7,323 nucleotides of DNA, taken from the NCBI GenBank assembly GCA_004356265.1, contig SMXK01000123.1, positions 1 through 7,323 of the forward strand. Direction: 5' to 3'. Of the stretch, positions 6,344 to 7,323 are shown piece after piece. The first letter of the stretch is position 1, and the number at the start of each line of letters is the position of its first letter. The translations under genes and the position numbers were made by a program. This DNA comes from Bacteroidota bacterium. GTDB lineage: Bacteria > Bacteroidota > Rhodothermia > Rhodothermales > UBA10348. The notes beneath the pieces are model-generated. The model was not told the origin of the DNA. It saw only the letters and a program-made list of their open reading frames with translations, and did no database searches.

Positions 6344-7134
6344 GCCGAAGCCACTAGTGCTGCAACTGCGCGGTAGCTCGTTTTCTCTCCTGACAAGACG
6401 CCCGAATAGGCGTGCAGCGAAAAAGGAATGTTCCTAATACCGTAGGTAGCAACCCATTCCCGGGCTGTGGCCGGGGTGATGCCACCGGCAAGTACCAGCT
6501 CCAATCCGACCATTTCCCCGCTGGAGACACTCTCAAAAACCGAGGATATGGTTTTGTGCCGGACGTAGTCAGATACCGATCCTTCCCACGGAATCCCGGA
6601 CAACAGAAGACGGTCGAAACCCAGAAGTTCGATTTTAGTCGCAGCTGCTGCGGGGTGCGGAAGCACGTCAATCGCGCGGTGAAACGTGCTCGTCAGACCG
6701 TGATTCCTCGCCAAAGCCAAAAGCTCGGCGTTGGCGGTCCCATCAATTTCGACGGGAGGCTCACGGTTGTCAGGCGCGGGCGCCCGCAAGACTCCAAATA
6801 CAACACCGCTGGCACCTGCGTCTCCAGCCATTATAATGCTCGCGCTCATCGCCAGGAGTTCGGATTGATCGTAACAAAAATCACCTCCCCGTGGCCGGAT
6901 CATGACCAGCAGTTCAACCGAATCTGAGGTAATTATTCCAGCTGTCCGGATCGCATCGGCAGATGGCGTTGTTCCTCCCAGATCCATGCGTGCGCATAAT
7001 TCGATTCGATCGGCGCCGCCCCGTACGGCTGCTTCCACCGAAGCCGAAAATCCCGGGGAATCAGCCTCAACACATATCTCGACGGAGCATTTCAAATTCA
7101 CACTTGTTCGGTTATGTCGCAAAACGTCAGCCAC
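6337..7134 (-). CDS. cutC: CutC family protein (copper homeostasis protein)
   Basis: A 265-residue TIM-barrel-type protein matching the CutC family along its whole length: VEICVEA near the start (18-24), GGADRIELC (39-47), GGTTPS (53-58), the hallmark MIRPRGGDFCY (78-88), SGVVFGVL (109-116), TFHRAID (150-156), LLSG (177-180), AGGIT (216-220) and FSLHAYSG (238-245). CutC was named for copper tolerance in E. coli, but the direct role of bacterial CutC in copper handling has been questioned and its reaction is not settled; it is cytoplasmic. The start at 7134 is GTG and has no Shine-Dalgarno. A second GTG at residue 12 (7101) would give VNLKCSVEICVEA, closer to the usual family start, so the first 11 residues are doubtful. 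It lies 11 bases after the preceding gene and overlaps the glycosyltransferase start by 7 nt, so the three genes are probably one transcript. Confidence 0.93.
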   Translation of the reverse strand: MADVLRHNRTSVNLKCSVEICVEADSPGFSASVEAAVRGGADRIELCARMDLGGTTPSADAIRTAGIITSDSVELLVMIRPRGGDFCYDQSELLAMSASIIMAGDAGASGVVFGVLRAPAPDNREPPVEIDGTANAELLALARNHGLTSTFHRAIDVLPHPAAAATKIELLGFDRLLLSGIPWEGSVSDYVRHKTISSVFESVSSGEMVGLELVLAGGITPATAREWVATYGIRNIPFSLHAYSGVLSGEKTSYRAVAALVASAC

Positions 7135-7138
7135 GACC

Positions 7139-7145
7139 GGGGGGG
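7139..7145. repeat. Homopolymer G7 tract before the cutC start
   Basis: Seven G in a row on the plus strand (C7 in the transcript) fill most of the 11-base gap between the upstream stop and the cutC GTG, occupying the place where a Shine-Dalgarno would be. A length change would not shift either frame, but it would alter the spacing before the start. Confidence 0.5.
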
Positions 7146-7323
7146 TTACTCCGCATCAACATCGAAGATCTTATTCACGATCTGCCACTGTCCGTCGATT
7201 TTCAACAACGACATGTAGTCTACGATGAAGACGCCGGGATAGTCGAGCACAATTTTGCCTACCGCGGCAGTTCCGGTAACGTCCACCCACTCGATGAAGC
7301 GCACTCTCTCGGACTCGTTATCG
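7146..7323 (-). CDS. NTF2/SnoaL-like 'putative lumazine-binding' protein, C-terminal part
   Basis: The gene is cut by the right edge; only the last 58 codons and a TAA stop (7148-7146) are present. The fragment reads RVRFIEWVDVTGTAAVGKI, then LDYPGVFIVDYMSLLKIDGQW and QIVNKIFDVD. This is the closing beta-sheet pattern of small cone-shaped NTF2-like proteins, and GTAAVGKI with YMSLLKIDGQWQIVNKIF matches what I know of the family called putative lumazine-binding (SnoaL-like). Such proteins are usually about 120-150 residues and their ligands are mostly unknown. It is probably the upstream partner of cutC in the same operon. The frame is certain from this match; the family is likely and the function unknown. 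Confidence 0.75.
   Translation of the reverse strand, partial: DNESERVRFIEWVDVTGTAAVGKIVLDYPGVFIVDYMSLLKIDGQWQIVNKIFDVDAE

Noticed and set aside
6412..6927. 171-residue plus-strand open frame
   Set aside because: It lies wholly antisense to cutC, whose motifs are unmistakable, and its product (Arg/Gly/Pro-rich) looks like a shadow frame.
6902..7228. 108-residue plus-strand open frame
   Set aside because: Antisense to the start of cutC and to the NTF2-like gene; Ser/Thr/Arg-rich with no recognisable features.
1..7323. Anti-phage defence island or mobile element
   Set aside because: A large degenerate NTPase invites the idea, but there are no nucleases, transposases, integrases, terminal repeats or phage genes, and the neighbours (CutC, glycosyltransferase) are housekeeping-like.

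Overview
The window (about 50% GC by eye) carries five substantial genes plus one gene cut by the right edge. It looks like a Gram-negative bacterial chromosome: there is a lipobox signal sequence, a PspB-like envelope-stress protein, an MscS-type channel and an inner-membrane glycosyltransferase. Few genes have a strong Shine-Dalgarno site and the start regions are AT-rich. That would fit the Bacteroidota/Rhodothermota side of the FCB group, but this taxonomic guess is weak. No tRNA, rRNA, CRISPR array, insertion sequence or phage gene was recognised.

Layout. Positions 1-142 are apparently non-coding, apart from a near-palindrome at 78-93. A small PspB-like membrane/coiled-coil protein lies on the minus strand (143-481). 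It is divergent, across an AT-rich region of about 130 bp holding a perfect inverted repeat (490-505), from a two-gene plus-strand operon. The first operon gene is an MscS-family mechanosensitive channel with a lipobox at its N-terminus (about 612-1856). The second is a 1122-residue cytoplasmic protein (1853-5221) made of roughly 740 mostly helical residues followed by a degenerate P-loop NTPase domain and a possible winged-helix C-terminus. The two genes overlap by ATGA, so they are probably translationally coupled.

A convergent minus-strand operon faces this pair across 6 bp. In its reading direction it encodes a partial NTF2/SnoaL-like 'putative lumazine-binding' protein (7146 to the right edge), a CutC-family protein (6337-7134), and a CrtQ/HpnB-like family 2 glycosyltransferase (5228-6343). 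The CutC stop overlaps the glycosyltransferase start by 7 nt. A small hairpin at 5233-5248 sits at the convergent junction.

The most interesting unit is the channel plus giant helical NTPase, with the PspB-like gene divergent to it. I infer an envelope-tension or envelope-stress module in which a cytoplasmic protein with an altered nucleotide site (Arg in place of the Walker A Lys, Glu-His in place of the Walker B Asp-Glu) couples to a lipid-tethered MscS channel. The parts and their arrangement are visible in the sequence; the joint function is inference.
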